From the NCBI RefSeq assembly GCF_001514195.1, contig NZ_KQ948746.1:62001-126000 (forward strand): 64,000 nucleotides of DNA. Direction: 5' to 3'. This stretch comes from Streptomyces griseorubiginosus. GTDB taxonomy: Bacteria > Actinomycetota > Actinomycetes > Streptomycetales > Streptomycetaceae. The notes under the pieces are model-generated. The model was not told the DNA's origin and searched no databases. It saw only the letters and a list, made by a program, of their open reading frames with translations. Position numbers and translations under genes: made by a program. This document shows positions 18,901 to 27,403 of the stretch, piece by piece (positions within the stretch are counted from its first letter, which is position 1; each line of letters starts with the position of its first letter).

Positions 18901-21900
18901 AGCCCAACGGCACCGCCGAGACCCTCTCCAACCAGACGTGCACCAAGACGTCGTACCTCCACAACACCACGGTGTGGCTGATCGGGCTGCCGAAGGAGCA
19001 GCGCAGCACCGGTACTTCGTGTGCCGCGCACGACACGGCGGACCCGGCCACCAAACTCAAGTCGGCCGTTCGGTTCAGCTACGACGATCTCTCCTACGGA
19101 TCGGTGCCTCCCAGGGGCATGGTCACCTCGAAGGCCGAGATCGACGGTGCCGGCACGGCGTACTCGTCAGTGGTCACGACGACCTACGACCCGCTGGGCA
19201 GGGTCCGTACCGTCACGTCTCCCGGCAAGGGCACGACGGAGACCAAGTACACCCCCGGTGACGAGGGTGGTCCGGTCACCGAAGTGAGGTCCTACGACGC
19301 CAAGGACTACGAGACCATCACGACCTACGACCCGGGACGTGGTCTCCCTCTCACGGTGACGGACCCCAACGGCCGTGTCACCCGCACCGAATACGACGCT
19401 CTCGGCCGTTTGGTGAAGGGCTGGTCCCCGTCCCGTTCAGGCGCGGGACAGTCGCCGAACGTGCAGATCGCCTACCAGGCGGCCATCGCAACGAGCACGA
19501 AGAACAGCCCGGCGGCGGTGACCGTCAAGACTCTGAAGGACGACGGTTCCTACGCCGCGAACATCACTCTGTACGACGGTCTGGGGCGCGAGGTCCAGCA
19601 GCAGTCTGAGGCGCACGGCCCCGGCCGCATCATCGTGGACACCAAGTACGACGACCACGGCCTCGTGCAGGAGAAGACGGGGGGCTATCTGGCGAAGGGC
19701 GAACCCGAGGCGGTTCTGTTCGCCCCGAAGTCGAACTGGTTGTTCCCCTCCTGGACCGAATACCGCTACGACGGCCTGGAACGCGAAGTACGGTCACAGG
19801 TCTACCAGGGCGACCAGTACAAGTACGCGAACTACACGTCGTACGGCCGCTCCTCCACGTTCGTGGACCCGGCGGGCTCGACCCTGCCGAAGACCTGGAC
19901 CGCGTACGACGCCCTCGGCCGCCCCACCATGCTGAAGCACTACACCCAGGGCAACTCCAACGAGGGTCGTCTGACCACCTACGACTACGACGCGAGGGGC
20001 AACCGCTCCAAGGTCACCGATCCGGCCGGCAACGAGTGGCTGTACACCTACGACGCCCGAGGCAGGGTGACGTCCGCGACTGACCCCGACACCGGCACCA
20101 CGGACACCTGGTACGACTCGGCCGACCGTGCCAATCACGTGCGGAGCGACCTCGGCCTGCACACCTACACCGAGTACGACATCCTCGGACGCGTCCTGAA
20201 GGTGCGGCAGGGCTCCACGACCGCCACGCCGGTCAAGGAGTACACCTACGACGATGCGCCCGGCGGCATCGGCCAGCCGCTCTCTTCCAAGCGGCACACC
20301 GACACCGGTGACTACGTCAGCCGCGTCACCGGCTACGACGCCGAGTACAACGTCACCGGCAGTGAGACAGTCATCCCGGCCAACTCGATGACGACGGGAC
20401 TGTCGGGCACGTACGCGTACACCTACACGTACACACCGACAGGTAAGCCGCTGTCCGTCACGCTGCCCGCGGCAGGCGGTCTGGCGCGGGAGAAGGTCGT
20501 CAGCCGTTACAACAGCGACGGTCTGCCTGAATCGACCTCGGGCCAGACCTGGTACACCTCCGACGCCACCTACTCGCCCTACGGAGAGGTACTGCGTGCC
20601 GTCTCCGGATCCCAGCCCTACCGCGTCTGGACGACGAACTTCGTCAACCCCTTCAACGGCAGCCTCCAACGCACGGTCACGGACCGCGAGACAGCCGGCC
20701 CGCATCGCATCGCGGACAACTACTACTCCTACGACTCCTCCGGGACGATCACCTCCAGCACGCGCCAACTCGGTGACCCGGCGGACAAGGTCTGGGACAC
20801 CCAGTGCTTCACCTACGACGTGCTGGGTGAACTGGTGCATGCCTGGACGTCCAAGGTCGCGCCGGGCGGCGACGGAACGGGCTGCAAGGCTGCGAATGGC
20901 GCCACCTGGGGCCACCGCACCGACTACGCGGCGTCCTCGGGCCCCGTCACCGACGCCCCCGACGAGGCGACGGATGCCGCGGCTCCGGACTCGGCGCTGA
21001 AGTCGACGCTTGCTGCCGCAGCTCCGGACGCCACGACCGTCTCCACGGGAGCCACCGCCTACCGTCAGTCGTTCACCTTCGACTGGCTCGGCAACCGTGC
21101 CACCATGACCGAGCACGACACGGCGGACGCGACGAAGAACGTCACGCTCACCTACGGCTACGGCAAGACGGTCGATGCGACGCCGACCACTCCGGCGTAC
21201 CGGACCCAGCCCCACACCATGACGACGGTCAGCTCGAACCCGTCGGGCCGGGGCAGCTCCTACATCTACGACACCACGGGCAACAACACCGTGCGGGCCC
21301 TGTCCGGCGGCACACAGAACCTCGTCTGGTCGCAGGAGAACAAGCTCGACTCGATCACCAGCGGCGGCACCAAGACGACGTACGTCTACGACGCCGCGGG
21401 CAACCGCCTGCTGGAGAACTCTGCTTCGGGCTCGACCCTGTACCTGGGCGAGACGGAGCTGACGACGAACGCGACCGGCACCATCACCAAGGCGTCGCGT
21501 TCCTACGCCCAGGCCGGCGCACCCACAGTCGTCCGCTCCACGACCAACGGCGCGACTACGGGCCACAAGCTCAGTGTCCTGATCTCCGACAACCTCGGCA
21601 CGGCGAACACGTCGGTCGACCTGGCCAGTGGCCAGACGGTCACCCGCCGCGATTTCAAGCCCTACGGCGATGTGCGTGGAGCGAAGCCGTCGAGCTGGCC
21701 GAACAAACGGAGCTATCTGGGCGTCGGCGTGGACGACGCAGCCACCGGTTTGACGCACATCGGGGCGCGCGAATACGACCAGGCTTCAGGCCGCTTCCTC
21801 TCCGCGGACCCGATCATCGACCTGGCGGACCCGCTTCAGATGAACGGGTACGCGTACTCGAACAACAGCCCTGTCAGCTTCAGCGACCCCTCGGGCCTGT

Positions 21901-23198
21901 GCCGGCGAGACATCTGCGGAGACGGCTATCCGGTGGCCGGGGACGGGAAGCGTGCTGGGTATACCGGGCAGCGCAAGGGAGAGAAATCCTGCAGCTACTG
22001 CAATGGCTACAGCACCGTTATCACCACCAAGGCCTGGATCGGCACGACGACGCCGAATTCCAACGACGCACGCCTACTCGCGGCGCAGTACTACGGTGCC
22101 GGAAGCAACAAGCTGGCGCATACGTCAGGTAGTTATTGGTTCCCCCAGACAAACGTATTTGGCAGTCAGCAAACGGTTTGTTATGGGCGAATGGGCTGCA
22201 ACAAGGCGTATGCCTATTCTCTTGACCACCCGGATGACATAGCCGGTGCGAAGGAAATCGCCGCCACCTATTGCCTTAATCACGGGCCTGAATGTGAGAC
22301 GGATGCCCGTGTTTGGGAGCGCAGTCGAGAGATAGGGGAAGAATTCGTCGCGGCCTTGGGTCTGGGGCGAGGTGGCCTGCTCGGTCGGGGTGCCCGGGCT
22401 TCTGGAGGTTGTGTCCACTGCTTCCTGGCCGGAACGGACGTCCTCATGGCCGATGGCTCGACCAAGAACATTGAAGACGTCAAGGTTGGTGACGAAGTCA
22501 AGGCCACGGATCCCCGTACGGGAGAATCGGGCTCCAGAAAAGTCACCCACCTCATCATCACCGAGCACGACAAGCACTTCAGCGAGCTGTCCATCGCAAC
22601 AGGCGACGGCATCGAGAAGCTGACGGCCACCTTCGAGCACCCGTTCTGGTCTCCGTCCGAAGGTGACTGGGTCGACGCGGGGGCCCTGAAGCCAGGCATG
22701 ACTCTGCTCACCGACGAGGGTGACACCGTCATCGTCACCGGAAACCGCGCCTTCACCAAGTACGCACGTACTTACAACCTCACCGTCGACGACTTGCACA
22801 CGTACTATGTGCTGGCGGGCGAGACTCCGGTACTTGTTCACAATTCTGGCGGATGCACGACGAACCTCCAGTCCGGGAATAGTGCCGCTGCTGCACGAGG
22901 GACGAGGGTCCATAATGGACCCGAATGGGGAGAGCATTTGGATTCCCTTGGTTATTCGCGCGGTCATCAAATCTCGCCGGGCAATATCCCGGACGGCTTT
23001 ACTGCGGATGGATTCCCCGTGGAGCTCAAGCCGAATACTGCGAGTGGCATCAAGGCTGGTACTCGGCAGCTGCGACGCTACATGAATCAAATGGGCGTTG
23101 ATTACGGTGAGCTGTGGACGTACCGTGACACGTCCGATGGGATAGTCTTCGACCTCATAAGGGTGCCCAACGGGTCTCGCAGATGGACAAAGTGGTGA
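15915..23198 (+). CDS. Rhs/YD-repeat polymorphic toxin with HINT domain and nuclease-like tip
   Basis: A secreted protein of 2427 residues. The signal peptide is RKRRMARTAVPVTAAALL with cleavage near QAFA. An SpvB-like N-terminal region (WSYPLTVPDPPAGPTP) leads to dozens of YD repeats (TEYDALGRLV, YTYDARGRVTS). The Rhs core ends with REYDQASGRFLSADPI and DPSGLC near residue 1995. A HINT autoprocessing domain spans about 2169-2310 (CFLAGTDVLMADG to VLVHN). The last 117 residues (GFTADGFPVELKPNT, TRQLRRYMNQMG) have the D...ExK and Gln pattern of PD-(D/E)XK nuclease toxins. The start GTG 15915 has GGGGGGA nine bases upstream; GTG 15894 is an alternative. The tip is poorer in GC than the shell, a sign of tip exchange. 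The immunity candidate follows by 6 bases. Confidence 0.9.
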   Translation: MFDRLSHARKRRMARTAVPVTAAALLIGLLPVQAFALPPDPAKAEIGRETLSLETLEKEEPIPGEDFSLDRTTLRAKVPKDLFEVPAATVTAPAGSAQVDFNSPTMSASARTAAQAAQQVGMKPAGTLPVSLGQAVGQSAPTGIWQVMVPPRDTALGQGADGAVIVVQAPASGAVPVSVKLDYTKFENLYGADWASRLRFVQFPDCYLDTPDDEACQAYEELETANDTASASLTATVDPAADGTVTPASARSVKPSHSGVVQAAYRKATPIATAGSGTAVIGAVDSGAGGGGTFKATPLSSDGKWTAGGSSGAFNWSYPLTVPDPPAGPTPKISFEYSSQTVDGRTSVASPQASWIGEGWSYDPGYIERRYRSCQDDRKTLKAGTPNNTAKKDKTSDLCWVSYNAVMSLGGKTTELVRDAASGSNPDKDTEVYRPQQDDGTRVEHRVGGTNDDNNGEYWVVTTTDGTQYYYGQNTVGGGHATTNSVSTVPVFGNHEGEPCHATAFADSRCGAGKQQAWRWGLDKVVDVNGNTMIVNWKQETNYYAVREKFKSPEQYDRYAYPASIEYGMRPEGLTKPSATVEFGVKQRCLKSASVCTETNFAKTDDPGAYRPWWDTPGNLNCKSTSKMCQAFPSFWTQMRLDTVTTKAARAGQAGPGPVDKYTLRQSFPEGWYDTAPSLWLNSITRTGYAPGDTTGTVQSDYGVSFAQYTVGSSSPLRGRLRDRQLPNLVLKNKSDQRPGFTRPRIGTVSTENGGDIHVEYTGGCATEPTEDKGRSNGTCFPVRWSPDGDEKTPAKAWFNKYVVASVTEMDKVTSRGKPVTAKYEYSGSAWAKTDDEFTRPALRTYSDWRGYRQVTVTKGETAVSEVGEAPTQSLSVTRYLQGVGGAVKDSTGAYTLVADDAPQYAGMTAETITYRDSNGEVLNRSLNFPWSQQTASRARENEDGTTADPLLAHRTGVKRTDEIQTLDSGWRAVRTLTTVDDTYGLPEQIETAVVEPNGTAETLSNQTCTKTSYLHNTTVWLIGLPKEQRSTGTSCAAHDTADPATKLKSAVRFSYDDLSYGSVPPRGMVTSKAEIDGAGTAYSSVVTTTYDPLGRVRTVTSPGKGTTETKYTPGDEGGPVTEVRSYDAKDYETITTYDPGRGLPLTVTDPNGRVTRTEYDALGRLVKGWSPSRSGAGQSPNVQIAYQAAIATSTKNSPAAVTVKTLKDDGSYAANITLYDGLGREVQQQSEAHGPGRIIVDTKYDDHGLVQEKTGGYLAKGEPEAVLFAPKSNWLFPSWTEYRYDGLEREVRSQVYQGDQYKYANYTSYGRSSTFVDPAGSTLPKTWTAYDALGRPTMLKHYTQGNSNEGRLTTYDYDARGNRSKVTDPAGNEWLYTYDARGRVTSATDPDTGTTDTWYDSADRANHVRSDLGLHTYTEYDILGRVLKVRQGSTTATPVKEYTYDDAPGGIGQPLSSKRHTDTGDYVSRVTGYDAEYNVTGSETVIPANSMTTGLSGTYAYTYTYTPTGKPLSVTLPAAGGLAREKVVSRYNSDGLPESTSGQTWYTSDATYSPYGEVLRAVSGSQPYRVWTTNFVNPFNGSLQRTVTDRETAGPHRIADNYYSYDSSGTITSSTRQLGDPADKVWDTQCFTYDVLGELVHAWTSKVAPGGDGTGCKAANGATWGHRTDYAASSGPVTDAPDEATDAAAPDSALKSTLAAAAPDATTVSTGATAYRQSFTFDWLGNRATMTEHDTADATKNVTLTYGYGKTVDATPTTPAYRTQPHTMTTVSSNPSGRGSSYIYDTTGNNTVRALSGGTQNLVWSQENKLDSITSGGTKTTYVYDAAGNRLLENSASGSTLYLGETELTTNATGTITKASRSYAQAGAPTVVRSTTNGATTGHKLSVLISDNLGTANTSVDLASGQTVTRRDFKPYGDVRGAKPSSWPNKRSYLGVGVDDAATGLTHIGAREYDQASGRFLSADPIIDLADPLQMNGYAYSNNSPVSFSDPSGLCRRDICGDGYPVAGDGKRAGYTGQRKGEKSCSYCNGYSTVITTKAWIGTTTPNSNDARLLAAQYYGAGSNKLAHTSGSYWFPQTNVFGSQQTVCYGRMGCNKAYAYSLDHPDDIAGAKEIAATYCLNHGPECETDARVWERSREIGEEFVAALGLGRGGLLGRGARASGGCVHCFLAGTDVLMADGSTKNIEDVKVGDEVKATDPRTGESGSRKVTHLIITEHDKHFSELSIATGDGIEKLTATFEHPFWSPSEGDWVDAGALKPGMTLLTDEGDTVIVTGNRAFTKYARTYNLTVDDLHTYYVLAGETPVLVHNSGGCTTNLQSGNSAAAARGTRVHNGPEWGEHLDSLGYSRGHQISPGNIPDGFTADGFPVELKPNTASGIKAGTRQLRRYMNQMGVDYGELWTYRDTSDGIVFDLIRVPNGSRRWTKW

Positions 23199-23204
23199 TG
23201 TTGA

Positions 23205-23819
23205 ATGGCTGCTAGGTCGCTGACCGCACCGGCTGTGTTGCGTGCAGCCATGGAGCTCGGCGTTGTCCCTTCCGGGGCCGAGGTGTCGCGGCGGGGTGAA
23301 GTGCGGTGGGAGTCGGAGGATCTGGCGTACCTCGGGTGGGTCTCCAAGGACACTGCGGGTATGCTGTCCTGGCACATGAACGTGGGGGACGCCAAGTTCG
23401 GCCCAGCTCTGGAGAAGTACGGGCGTATGTCTGTGCCGATTCGTAGCTCAAGTAACGAGATGCCGTGGCCTCAGGCGGTAGACGGCTTGGTGGAGGAGTT
23501 TCTTCGGGATGGGTTGGGGCGAGCGACTCACTTCGTAGCTGATCGCACCGACTTGTGTGTACTGCTTTCTTCTTCTGGCGATGTAAAGCGGGGCAATCTC
23601 TATGCCTGGCTTCCCGTGGCCAACTATCCAGCTCGCCTCGTACAGGCTCTGCTATTGGCACGTGATATGGGCGCCCTCGACTTGGAGTCCAAAATTCAGG
23701 GTCGGCTGAAGCAGGGGCCGATTCGCTTGTCGAACGGAAGGTCGATGGATATTCTGGCGTCGGCCAAAGTGTGGGCGAGTCGATATTCAAGCGCTCTAGG
23801 GTTCGACATCCCGGTGTGA
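23205..23819 (+). CDS. Probable immunity protein for the Rhs toxin
   Basis: A 204-residue protein without signal peptide or membrane helix, hence cytoplasmic. It starts six bases after the toxin stop and shares its lower GC. I do not recognise a named immunity family. It contains WESEDLAYLGWVSKDTAGML near the N-terminus and mixed alpha/beta sequence with a helical C-terminus (ARLVQALLLARDMGALDLESK). Position directly behind the toxin tip is the standard place for the cognate immunity gene. The function is inferred from that position alone. Confidence 0.7.
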   Translation: MAARSLTAPAVLRAAMELGVVPSGAEVSRRGEVRWESEDLAYLGWVSKDTAGMLSWHMNVGDAKFGPALEKYGRMSVPIRSSSNEMPWPQAVDGLVEEFLRDGLGRATHFVADRTDLCVLLSSSGDVKRGNLYAWLPVANYPARLVQALLLARDMGALDLESKIQGRLKQGPIRLSNGRSMDILASAKVWASRYSSALGFDIPV

Positions 23820-23891
23820 TGCGTCCCGCATGAAATAGGCGCCCCGCCGAATAGATCATTCGACAGGGGCTCCTATGGCGTTTGATGGCAA

Positions 23892-23911
23892 CGCTGACGG
23901 CAGCGTCAGCG
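23892..23911 (+). terminator. Hairpin downstream of the immunity gene
   Basis: CGCTGACG-GCAG-CGTCAGCG forms a perfect 8-bp stem with a 4-base loop, 73 bases after the immunity stop. The surrounding stretch 23820-24227 holds no supportable gene; a 62-residue reading frame at 23875-24063 starts inside this hairpin region and looks accidental. Confidence 0.5.
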
Positions 23912-24227
23912 GATACCAACGCCTAGCTGCTCGCCAATGGACCCGAATCGCTGAGGCTGACGGCACTGGAGTGGGGGCGGCTGCGGGTCGCGGTCTAGGA
24001 CGGTCACCCCTACATCCCCGTTCCCTTCACCCGGCCTCCTGGCGATCGCGTTCTGCCGCCTAGAGGGGTGTCGTGGGTGGGTGTGGACCCTTCCATGTGC
24101 AGGAGCTTGCCGATGCGTGGGGCGACGGGTCGCTGGGGCGGACTCTTCGGACCGGGGTGTGGGGAAGAGGGATGTGAGGTCCGGCAGTGGACGATGCTCC
24201 ACTCAGTACGGACCCGCTCTGTATAGA

Positions 24228-24258
24228 GGGGGGTGAGGCGACGCTCGCCTCACCCCCC
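24228..24258 (+). terminator. Strong 14-bp hairpin, island boundary
   Basis: GGGGGGTGAGGCGA (24228-24241) pairs perfectly with TCGCCTCACCCCCC (24245-24258) around a three-base loop and is followed by TT. It is one of the strongest hairpins in the window. It separates the toxin island from a broken reading frame and narK. Confidence 0.65.
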
Positions 24259-24263
24259 TTCTG

Positions 24264-24545
24264 ATGCGCCCCCTCCTCGACCGCGGCCTCCCCCAGGACG
24301 TGATCGACGTGCACGCCGCCTGCCGGTACTACTCCGTCATCGAGCTGTAGCAGCTGGGTGAGGTCGGCCCCGTCGAGCTGCGTGAGCGTCTGGAGAGCGT
24401 CGTATGGGTCAGTGACGAGGAGTTCGCTGCCTGCGGGCTCGGCCTCGACGACATCGCTGAGCTGCGGCAATGGGCCCTCGACTGGGAGTCGGACCTCGGG
24501 TTGCGGATTCTTGAGGAGTATGACGAGGAGCACGTCGAGGAGTAG
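24264..24545 (+). pseudogene. Small acidic protein gene interrupted by an in-frame TAG
   Basis: Reading from ATG 24264, the frame runs 28 codons (MRPLLDRGLPQDVIDVHAAC...), meets TAG at 24348-24350, then continues in the same frame for 64 codons to TAG at 24543. The second part (ELRERLESVVWVSDEEFAAC, DEEHVEE) has normal codon usage and an acidic end. Both halves look protein-like, so this is probably a decayed gene, perhaps an old immunity gene or an orphan of the neighbouring island. No family recognised. The rest of 23820-24746 holds only hairpins and narK promoter DNA. Confidence 0.45.
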
Positions 24546-24651
24546 GGCGCCTCTCAGGGCGGTGACCACTGACGCGGAGGGTTTGGTAACACAAAGTGCC
24601 CACGACCTCTCATCCCGCCCCTCCCCGGGGTGAGAGCAACGTTCCTTTCCG

Positions 24652-24678
24652 GTCACCCGGTGAAACACAGGCAGGAAA
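24652..24678. promoter_or_regulatory. GlnR-like boxes upstream of narK
   Basis: GTCAC (24652), GAAAC (24662) and GAAAC (24674) lie within 27 bases upstream of narK, and GTAAC lies at 24586. GlnR sites are built from gTnAC and GaAAC boxes spaced by about six bases; the spacing here (5 and 7) is imperfect. nnaR, next to narK, is reported from S. coelicolor as a GlnR target, which makes the site plausible. Confidence 0.3.
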
Positions 24679-24746
24679 CGCGTCCTCCCTACCTTCGGGG
24701 TCAGTCAGGGAGCAGGAACCCGAGCCCGTCGCACCGTGGAGGCGTC

Positions 24747-26129
24747 ATGACAGCCCCTAGTACAGCCCCCGCACCCCAGAACAGGGGCGGCCGCTGGATC
24801 GAGCAGTGGGATCCGGAGGACGAGACCTTCTGGAAGGAGACCGGAGAGAAGGTCGCCAAGCGGAACCTCTACTTCTCCGTCCTCTCCGAGCACATCGGGT
24901 TCTCGATCTGGACCCTGTGGTCCGTGCTGGTGCTCTTCATGGGCCCGGAGTACGGGCTGACCCCGGCCGACAAGTTCCTGCTGACCTCGATGGTGACCCT
25001 CGTCGGTGCCGTGGTCCGCGTGCCCTACACCTTCGCCGTCGCCCTCTTCGGCGGCCGGAACTGGACGATCATCTCGGCCAGTCTGCTGCTCATCCCCACC
25101 GTCGCCGCCTTCGCGGTGATGAAGCCCGGGACCTCCTTCTCCACCTTCCTCGTGGTGGGCCTGCTGGCCGGTATCGGCGGCGGCAACTTCGCCTCCTCCA
25201 TGACCAACATCAACGCCTTCTTCCCGCTCCGGAAGAAGGGCTGGGCGCTCGGGCTCAACGCCGGCGGCGGCAACATCGGCGTCCCGGTCATCCAGCTGAT
25301 CGCGCTCGCCATCATCGGCGCCAGCGGCGGACCGCGCCTGCTCCTCGGGATCTACATCCCGCTGATCCTCGTCGCCGCCACCCTCGCCGCGCTCTACATG
25401 GACAACCTCTCGTCCGTGAAGAACGACACCGGCGCCGCCAAGGACGCCGCCCGCGACGGCCACACCTGGATCATGTCAGTCCTGTACATCGGAACCTTCG
25501 GCTCGTTCATCGGGTACGCCTTCGCCTTCGGGCAGGTCCTCCAGGTCCAGTTCGGCCGCACGCCGCTCCAGGCCGCCTACCTCACCTTCATCGGCCCGCT
25601 GCTCGGCTCCCTGATCCGCCCGCTCGGCGGCTGGCTCGCCGACAAGTACGGCGGCGCGAAGATCACCCTCTACAACTACGTCGCCATGGCGGCCGCCACC
25701 GGCGTCCTGATCGTCGCCAGCATGGAGAAGTCGCTGCCGCTGTTCGTCAGCGTCTTCGTGGTCCTCTTCGTCCTCAGCGGCCTCGGCAACGGATCGACCT
25801 TCAAGATGATCCCCGGCATCTTCCAGAACAAGGCCCTCGCCAAGGGTCTTGAGGGCGAGGAGGCCGTGCTCTACGGCCGGCGCCTCTCCGGTGCCTCCAT
25901 GGGCCTCATCGGCGCGGTGGGCGCGCTGGGCGGTGTGGGCATCAACCTGGCCTTCCGCCAGTCCTTCCTCAGCAGCGGCTCCGGCACCGGCGCCTTCGTC
26001 AGCTTCCTCGCCTACTACGCCCTCTGCTTCGGCATCACCTGGGCCGTATACCTTCGCCGCACCGCCCCCCAGGGGCAGGCCGTGACCGCCGCGGAGGCGA
26101 AGCCGCAGCTCAGCTACGCCGAGGTGTGA
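24747..26129 (+). CDS. narK: Nitrate/nitrite transporter, NarK family (MFS)
   Basis: A 460-residue membrane protein with about 12 helices. It carries the nitrate-porter signature GGGNFASSMTNINAFFP (from about residue 143) and the second-half counterpart FVLSGLGNGSTFKMIP. It moves nitrate and nitrite across the cytoplasmic membrane, by symport or exchange. The ATG at 24747 has GTGGAGG four bases upstream. It is followed by a 12-bp terminator hairpin and then nnaR, the nitrate/nitrite assimilation regulator. The order narK-nnaR is conserved in Streptomyces as I recall it. Confidence 0.92.
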   Translation: MTAPSTAPAPQNRGGRWIEQWDPEDETFWKETGEKVAKRNLYFSVLSEHIGFSIWTLWSVLVLFMGPEYGLTPADKFLLTSMVTLVGAVVRVPYTFAVALFGGRNWTIISASLLLIPTVAAFAVMKPGTSFSTFLVVGLLAGIGGGNFASSMTNINAFFPLRKKGWALGLNAGGGNIGVPVIQLIALAIIGASGGPRLLLGIYIPLILVAATLAALYMDNLSSVKNDTGAAKDAARDGHTWIMSVLYIGTFGSFIGYAFAFGQVLQVQFGRTPLQAAYLTFIGPLLGSLIRPLGGWLADKYGGAKITLYNYVAMAAATGVLIVASMEKSLPLFVSVFVVLFVLSGLGNGSTFKMIPGIFQNKALAKGLEGEEAVLYGRRLSGASMGLIGAVGALGGVGINLAFRQSFLSSGSGTGAFVSFLAYYALCFGITWAVYLRRTAPQGQAVTAAEAKPQLSYAEV

Positions 26130-26130
26130 C

Positions 26131-26157
26131 GTAACACCGACGACATGAACCGGAACC
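26131..26157. promoter_or_regulatory. Possible GlnR site upstream of nnaR
   Basis: GTAAC-n6-GACAT-n6-GAACC (26131-26157) has the spacing of a GlnR double box, but the second and third boxes match GaAAC only partly. It lies about 100 bases before nnaR and overlaps the narK terminator stem. Weak on sequence alone; supported by the reported GlnR control of nnaR in S. coelicolor. Confidence 0.25.
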
Positions 26158-26187
26158 GAGCCTGTCACGAGCCGTTGACAGGCTCGG
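26156..26187 (+). terminator. Terminator after narK
   Basis: CCGAGCCTGTCA (26156-26167) pairs perfectly with TGACAGGCTCGG (26176-26187) around an 8-base loop, 27 bases after the narK stop. Confidence 0.65.
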
Positions 26188-26248
26188 TCGCCATGTAGGA
26201 ACGACCGGGTACGAGCAGGTACTACGACTCGAGTGCGGGACGAGAGCC

Positions 26249-27403
26249 ATGTACGAGGAACAGCAGCCAGTAGAGCAGCACGGCCCGCTTGCGGGCTTCA
26301 CCGTGGGCGTCACGGCCGCGCGTCGGGCGGACGAACTCGGTGCGCTGCTCCAGCGCCGCGGGGCCGCCGTAGTGCATGCGCCGGCCCTGCGGATCGTGCC
26401 CCTCGCCGACGACAGCGAACTGCTGGCGGCGACGAAGGACCTGATCGACCAGGCACCGGACGTGGTCGTGGCCACCACCGCGATCGGGTTCCGGGGGTGG
26501 GTCGAGGCCGCCGAGGGGTGGGGGCTCGGGGAGGCGCTGCTCGACCGGCTGCGGGGGGTGGAACTCCTCGCGCGCGGGCCCAAGGTCAAGGGGTCGATCC
26601 GGGCCGCCGGGCTGACGGAGGAGTGGTCGCCGTCCTCCGAGTCCATGGCCGAGGTGCTCGACCGGCTGCTCGAAGAGGGCGTCGAGGGCCGCCGCGTCGC
26701 CATCCAGCTGCACGGGGAGCCGCTGCCCGGGTTCGTGGAGGCGCTGCGGGCCGGAGGAGCGGAGGTCGTCGGGGTGCCGGTGTACCGGTGGATGCCGCCG
26801 GAGGACCTCGCGCCGGTGGACCGGTTGCTGGACGCCGCCGTCTCGCGCGGGCTGGACGCGGTGACCTTCACGAGCGCGCCCGCCGCCGCATCCCTGCTGT
26901 CGCGCGCCGAGTCCCGCGGCCTGCTGCCCGAGCTGCTCGCCGCGCTCCACCACGACGTGCTGCCGGCCTGTGTCGGCCCGGTCACCGCGCTGCCGTTGCA
27001 GGCGCGGGGGGTGGACACGGTGTCGCCCGAACGCTTCCGGCTCGGACCCCTGGTGCAGCTGCTGTGCCAGGAACTGCCCGGGCGCGCCCGCGCGCTGCCC
27101 ATCGCAGGTCACCGGGTGGAGATCCGGGGCCACGCGGTGCTGGTCGACGGGACGCTGCGGCCGGTGCCGCCGGCGGGCATGTCGTTGCTGCGGGCGTTGT
27201 GCCGGCGGCCGGGCTGGGTGGTCTCCCGCGCGGACCTCCTGCGGGCGCTGCCGGGCGCGGGCCGCGACGAGCACGCCGTGGAGACGGCGATGGCCCGTCT
27301 GCGGACGGCCCTTGGGGCGCCGAAGCTGATCCAGACGGTGGTGAAGCGGGGCTACCGGCTGGCCCTGGACCCGGCGGCCGACGCGAAGTACGCGGACGCC
27401 TAG
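26249..27403 (+). CDS. nnaR: Nitrate/nitrite assimilation regulator, HemD-like plus winged-helix
   Basis: A 384-residue protein joining an N-terminal uroporphyrinogen-III synthase-like domain (about residues 10-250, GPLAGFTVGVTAARRADELG) to a C-terminal OmpR-type winged helix (about 285-375, MSLLRALCRRPGWVVSRADL and RLRTALGAPKLIQTVVKRGY). This is the architecture of NnaR of S. coelicolor, a GlnR-controlled activator of nitrite and nitrate assimilation genes. The HemD half may sense a tetrapyrrole or have lost catalysis; this cannot be told from sequence. narK lies directly upstream. Nitrite reductase needs siroheme, which gives the domain pairing a metabolic logic (inference). Confidence 0.85.
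   Translation: MYEEQQPVEQHGPLAGFTVGVTAARRADELGALLQRRGAAVVHAPALRIVPLADDSELLAATKDLIDQAPDVVVATTAIGFRGWVEAAEGWGLGEALLDRLRGVELLARGPKVKGSIRAAGLTEEWSPSSESMAEVLDRLLEEGVEGRRVAIQLHGEPLPGFVEALRAGGAEVVGVPVYRWMPPEDLAPVDRLLDAAVSRGLDAVTFTSAPAAASLLSRAESRGLLPELLAALHHDVLPACVGPVTALPLQARGVDTVSPERFRLGPLVQLLCQELPGRARALPIAGHRVEIRGHAVLVDGTLRPVPPAGMSLLRALCRRPGWVVSRADLLRALPGAGRDEHAVETAMARLRTALGAPKLIQTVVKRGYRLALDPAADAKYADA

Noticed and set aside
19794..21758. Long antisense frame within the Rhs gene
   Set aside because: Arg/Val/Gly-rich shadow of the YD repeats with no recognisable domains.
23875..24063. 62-residue ORF after the immunity gene
   Set aside because: It begins in the terminator hairpin region, lacks a ribosome site, and has no recognisable protein features.
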